Assembly: GCF_026913015.1 (NCBI RefSeq)
Contig: NZ_JAPTYD010000010.1
Location: 62,001-126,000 of the forward strand
From: Paracoccus benzoatiresistens
Lineage (GTDB): Bacteria; Pseudomonadota; Alphaproteobacteria; Rhodobacterales; Rhodobacteraceae
Direction: 5' to 3'
Length of the DNA stretch: 64,000 nt
Shown: piece after piece, positions 60,439 through 64,000 of the stretch
Numbering within the stretch: position 1 is the stretch's first letter
Layout of the letters: every line of letters starts with the position of its first letter
Notes under the pieces: model-generated
Database searches by the model: none
Told to the model about the DNA's origin: nothing
The model's input: the letters and a program-made list of their open reading frames with translations, nothing else
Program-made: the position numbers and the translations under genes

Positions 60439-62795
60439 CAGTGAAAATAGCTTGTGGTCAGCAGATCCGACAGCATCGCGATCCTTCCGCGCACCTGCCA
60501 CAGCGTCTCCGTCGTCAGGGTGTCAGGGTCGGTCGTGGCCAGTTTCGCGTGCAGGCGCAGCACCTCGCGCGCCAGGGGGGACAGGGCGCCTTGGTCGTTG
60601 GCGGCGGGCAGCATGTCCACCTGTTCGCGCAACCCGTCGATCTGGTGGCGCAGCGCGCGCGGGTTCAGCGGGTCCAGCCCCAGAAGATCGATCACGGTCG
60701 CGCGCGAGACGCTGAAGGAAAAGCGGCGGCGATGCGTCAGCACGCTGTCGCCGACCTCGATCGCCAGTTCCAGCGCACCCTCGGGGGCGCCGGGGTCGCA
60801 CAGGACCGCCAGCAGCGCGGCCGTGCCCATGGCGCGTTCGTGCAGGCGCCCGATGGTCAGGAAGCGCCAGTCGATGAAGCGGTACATGTTTTCATGCACC
60901 AGCCCCGATATCCCCGCCAGCTTGCGCAGCAATGCGGAAAGTGTACGGGCCGCGTCATCGCCGGGCGCCACCTTGGGGGCCAGCGCCCGGGCGGTGCGGT
61001 CGATGTCATGCAGCGCGGACCAGGCATCGGGCGAGAAGCGGTCGCGCACGCTGCTGGCGCTGCGGATGGCGGCGGACAGGTTGTCCAGCAGTCTCTGCGG
61101 GATGGGCTCGCGGGCGTCGATGCCTATCTGGCGGAACAGCGGATCGAAGCCTGCCAGCAGTTGCGCGCCGGCCTTGTCGGATTCGGCCAGGCGGGTGTGA
61201 TAGGCGCGCATCAGGCGCACGATCCCCTCGGCCCGTTCGGCATAGCGGCCCAGCCAGAACAGGTTGTCGGCGGCGCGGGCGGGCAGGCCGCCCGGGACCA
61301 GCCGCTTGTCCGCCACGCCAGCCTGGCGCGCCATGGTGATGGCCGGGACGGAGGCCTTGCTGACCACCCAGACATCGGCGGCGGCTCCGCCTTCCTGCAT
61401 GGCGATGGCCGATACATCCGCGCCCGTCCCGATGCGGGCAAAGCCGCCCGGCATGACCGCCCAGCCATCGGCGGTCCGCGCCAGATAGACGCGCAGGGCC
61501 ATGGGGCGGGGCACCAGCTTGCCATCGACCAGGGCAGGGGTGGTGGACAGGGTCACGGCCTCTTGCGCGACCAGGTTGCCGCCGCCCTGGGCCAGCCGCC
61601 TGTCCAGCACATCGGCGGGCAGCCCGACAGCGCGGGTCGGGTCGTCCTTGGGATCGAAGGGCAGGCGGGTCGTCAGCGCATCGGCCAGCACCATCCGGCG
61701 CGGGCTGGCGCGCACCGCCTCGCGCGCGGCAGGGTTGCCGCACCACCAGGTGGCGATATTGGGCATGGCCAGCGGGGCGCGCACCAGTTCCGGCGCAAGC
61801 TGCGGCAAAAAGGCCATCAGGGCGCGCGTTTCCAGCACGCCCGAGCCCAGCGAATTGACCATCGTCACCGAACCCGCCCGCAGCGCCGCGACCATGCCGG
61901 GCGTGCCGATGCGGGATGCCGGGTTCAGTTCCAGCGGGTCGGCATAATGCCCGTCCAGCCTGCGCCACAGCACATCGACCGGCCGCATCCCCTGGACGGT
62001 GCGTACCATCAGCCGGTTGTTCGCCACGCACAGGTCATCGCCCTCGAGCAGGGCAAAGCCCAGATAGCGCGCAATATAGGCGTGCTCGAAATAGGTCTCG
62101 TTCATCGGGCCGGGGCTCAGGATCGCGATCCGGCTGTCCTTGTCGCCGGCCTGGGCCTGCAGCGCATCGCGGAAATCGCGGAAGAAACCGGCCAGGCGAT
62201 TGACATTCTCATCCGCGTAAAGCTCGGAAAAGGCCCGGGTGGTGGCGACGCGGTTTTCCAGCGCATATCCCGCGCCCGAGGGTGCCTGCGTCCTGTCCGC
62301 CAACACCCACCATTCGCCGTCCGGGCCGCGGCCCAGTTCGAAGGCCAGGAAATGCAGGAAATGCCCGTTCCTCGGCCTGACGCCGACCATCGGACGCAGC
62401 CATTCCGGGTTTCCCGCGACCAAAGCGGCGGGCAGCCGACCCGAGGCCACGAGTTCGTTCGGGCCGTAAAGGTCGGCCATCACCGCTTCCAGCAGGTCGG
62501 CGCGCTGCCGCAGGGCCAGGCCGATTTCTTTCCATTCATCATCGGCCAGCAGGACGGGAAGATGGCTCAGAGGCCAAGGGCGTTCGACGGATTCGCCGCC
62601 GCCGTATTGGCGATAGAAGACGCCGCTATCCAGCAGATAGCGGTCCGCGCGCGACAGGTTGTGGGACAGGCCGTCTTCCGACAGGGCGTCCAGATGCGCG
62701 ACCATCCGCCGCCACAGCGGGCGGACCTTGCCGTCGGGCGCGACCATCTCGTCCGGGACGCCGGGCAGGGGGCGATAGCTTGCCGTCCGCGACAT
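60438..62795 (-). CDS. Circularly permuted type 2 ATP-grasp protein fused to alpha-E domain
   Basis: 785 residues. The first ~470 are a circularly permuted ATP-grasp domain (LSRADRYLLDSGVFYRQYGGGE; LADRTQAPSGAGYALENRVATTRAFSELY; RIAILSPGPMNETYFEHAYIARYLGFALLEGDDLCV). The last ~310 are the helical alpha-E domain (AADNLFWLGRYAERAEGIVRLMRAYHTRL). In many genomes these are two adjacent genes. Such ATP-grasps are predicted amino-acid or peptide ligases. Start chosen at the ATG at 62795; a GTG at 62825 would add 10 residues. It follows the DUF2126-type gene by 34 nt. Confidence 0.88.
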   Translation of the reverse strand: MSRTASYRPLPGVPDEMVAPDGKVRPLWRRMVAHLDALSEDGLSHNLSRADRYLLDSGVFYRQYGGGESVERPWPLSHLPVLLADDEWKEIGLALRQRADLLEAVMADLYGPNELVASGRLPAALVAGNPEWLRPMVGVRPRNGHFLHFLAFELGRGPDGEWWVLADRTQAPSGAGYALENRVATTRAFSELYADENVNRLAGFFRDFRDALQAQAGDKDSRIAILSPGPMNETYFEHAYIARYLGFALLEGDDLCVANNRLMVRTVQGMRPVDVLWRRLDGHYADPLELNPASRIGTPGMVAALRAGSVTMVNSLGSGVLETRALMAFLPQLAPELVRAPLAMPNIATWWCGNPAAREAVRASPRRMVLADALTTRLPFDPKDDPTRAVGLPADVLDRRLAQGGGNLVAQEAVTLSTTPALVDGKLVPRPMALRVYLARTADGWAVMPGGFARIGTGADVSAIAMQEGGAAADVWVVSKASVPAITMARQAGVADKRLVPGGLPARAADNLFWLGRYAERAEGIVRLMRAYHTRLAESDKAGAQLLAGFDPLFRQIGIDAREPIPQRLLDNLSAAIRSASSVRDRFSPDAWSALHDIDRTARALAPKVAPGDDAARTLSALLRKLAGISGLVHENMYRFIDWRFLTIGRLHERAMGTAALLAVLCDPGAPEGALELAIEVGDSVLTHRRRFSFSVSRATVIDLLGLDPLNPRALRHQIDGLREQVDMLPAANDQGALSPLAREVLRLHAKLATTDPDTLTTETLWQVRGRIAMLSDLLTTSYFH

Positions 62796-62829
62796 TCGGC
62801 CCGGATATGCCCTTTCGCCCGCCACGCCC

Positions 62830-64000
62830 CTAGACCCCTGGAGCGCGGCGCAGATCCAGCGTCAGCGGGAATTCGCGGTGGACCCGTTCGGCCTGGACGG
62901 TATGGCCATGGCCGGGGCGGTGGCCGTGCGGGGTGAAGCGGGCCAGCCGCCGGGCCTCGGCCTCGTTCCCGTTGACGGGGAAGGTGTCATAGTTCCGCCC
63001 CCCGGGGTGGACCACGTGATAGACGCAGCCGCCAAGCGCACGGCCCGACCAGGTGTCGAAGATGTCGAAGGTCAGCGGCGCATCGACCCGCAGGACCGGG
63101 TGCATGGCGGATGCCGGCTGCCAGGCCTTGAAGCGCACGCCCGCCACGGATTTGCCCGCGCCGATGTCCGTCAGCGGCACCGCGCGCCCGTTGCACAGCA
63201 CCTGATAACGCGCGGGATCCGGTGCCGCCAGCTTGACCTGCAAGCGTTCGGTCGAACTGTCGGTATAGCGCACGGTCCCGCCGATGGCCCCGGTTTCGCC
63301 CAGGACGTGCCATGGCTCCAGCGCCTGGCGCAGTTCCAGATGGACGCCCTCGACCTCGACCTCGCCGCAGAAGGGGAAGCGGAACTCGGCCTGGGCCTTG
63401 AACCAGTCCTGCTGCATCGGGAAGCCGTGGTCGGTCAGGTCGCGCAGCACGTCGCAGAAGTCCTGCCACACGAAATGCGGCAGCATGAAGCGGTCGTGCA
63501 GCGCAGTGCCCCAGCGGGTCAGGTCGCCCGTGGCGGGCGTCTTCCAGAACCGGGCGACCAGCGCGCGCAGCAGCAGTTGCTGGGCAAGGCTCATCCGCGC
63601 GTCGGGCGGCATCTCGAAGCCCCGGAACTCGACCAGGCCAAGGCGGCCGGTGGGACCGTCGGGGGAATAAAGCTTGTCGATGCAGATTTCCGCCCGGTGG
63701 GTGTTGCCGGTCACGTCGGTCAGGATGTTGCGCAGCAGCCGGTCGGTCAGCCAAGGCAGGGGTGGCGTGCCACGGTCGGGCGCGGGAATCTGGGCCAGCG
63801 CGATCTCCAGTTCGTAAAGCGCGTCGTGCCGCGCCTCGTCGATCCGGGGGGCCTGCGACGTTGGCCCGATGAACAGCCCCGAGAACAGGTAGGACAGCGA
63901 GGGGTGGCGGTTCCAGTGCAGGATCAGGCTGGCCAGCAGGTCGGGGCGGCGCAGGAAGGGGCTGTCGTTGGTCGTGGCGCCGCCCACGACGACGTGGTTC
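62830..64000 (-). CDS. DUF2126-type transglutaminase-like protein (5' part beyond window)
   Basis: About 390 C-terminal residues are visible; the frame continues past base 64000 with [22 protein letters not shown]. Landmarks: [92 protein letters not shown], the DUF2126 core. Full-length family members are about 1100 residues, with a transglutaminase domain at the N-terminus, which would lie outside. First gene of the operon with the ATP-grasp/alpha-E and transglutaminase genes. Confidence 0.88.
   Translation of the reverse strand, partial: NHVVVGGATTNDSPFLRRPDLLASLILHWNRHPSLSYLFSGLFIGPTSQAPRIDEARHDALYELEIALAQIPAPDRGTPPLPWLTDRLLRNILTDVTGNTHRAEICIDKLYSPDGPTGRLGLVEFRGFEMPPDARMSLAQQLLLRALVARFWKTPATGDLTRWGTALHDRFMLPHFVWQDFCDVLRDLTDHGFPMQQDWFKAQAEFRFPFCGEVEVEGVHLELRQALEPWHVLGETGAIGGTVRYTDSSTERLQVKLAAPDPARYQVLCNGRAVPLTDIGAGKSVAGVRFKAWQPASAMHPVLRVDAPLTFDIFDTWSGRALGGCVYHVVHPGGRNYDTFPVNGNEAEARRLARFTPHGHRPGHGHTVQAERVHREFPLTLDLRRAPGV

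Overview
The window is GC-rich alphaproteobacterial chromosome. Several features point to the Rhodobacterales, most likely Paracoccus or a close relative: a DUF2484 gene between murC and murB, an alphaproteobacterial RNase E with an acidic insert in its S1 region, a glnB-glnA pair, an Mrp antiporter with fused A and B subunits, and a gbcAB pair. Genus is inferred from gene content alone. I see no insertion sequence, prophage, integrase or CRISPR array. This is ordinary, densely packed chromosome with many 1-4 nt start/stop overlaps.

Layout. 1-4.0 kb (minus): a partial YcgN-type protein, ribF, a MaoC hydratase, a HAD phosphatase, Mn-dependent pyrophosphatase and tRNA-Thr. 4.0-10 kb: a Rhodobacterales-type hypothetical protein, radC, rpmG, the RNase P RNA gene and acnA, with a paired REP-like repeat beside the acnA terminator. 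10-16.8 kb: a DUF1223 protein, a YciB-type membrane protein, an alpha/beta hydrolase, RNase E with a long leader, and ccdA. 16.9-31.2 kb (plus): the later half of the division/cell-wall cluster (ftsW, murG, murC, two small membrane-protein genes, murB, ddl, ftsQ, ftsA, ftsZ), then lpxC, bamD and recN. Together these make and flip peptidoglycan precursors, build the divisome, make lipid A, assemble outer-membrane proteins and repair DNA.

31.2-34.9 kb (minus) is a sulfate ABC transporter operon (small ORF, sbp, cysT, cysW, short cysA). 35-39.7 kb holds a class V aminotransferase, divergent from an overlapping amidotransferase / glutamine-synthetase-like / FAD-oxidase operon that resembles gamma-glutamylated amine (Puu-type) catabolism. 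39.7-41.1 kb has TerB and PPK2. 41.2-47.7 kb (minus) is a complete Mrp Na+/H+ antiporter operon with an extra secreted-protein gene at its end.

48-50.3 kb is gbcAB, a glycine-betaine-type Rieske oxygenase and its reductase. It diverges from nrdHIEF, a class Ib ribonucleotide reductase operon whose nrdE-nrdF gap carries a second REP-like pair. 54.5-58.2 kb holds the NAD(P)HX repair enzyme and glnB-glnA. 58.2-64 kb (minus) holds a LysR regulator, a small secreted protein and a three-gene operon: transglutaminase, circularly permuted ATP-grasp fused to alpha-E, and a DUF2126-type protein cut by the window edge. This last operon is a predicted but poorly understood peptide-ligating or peptide-modifying system and is the best candidate here for uncharacterised biology.

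Noncoding signals include several hairpin terminators, operator-like palindromes upstream of maoC, radC, acnA and nrdH, a 22-bp-spaced direct repeat upstream of ftsZ, and the same hairpin in the leaders of ftsW and ddl.
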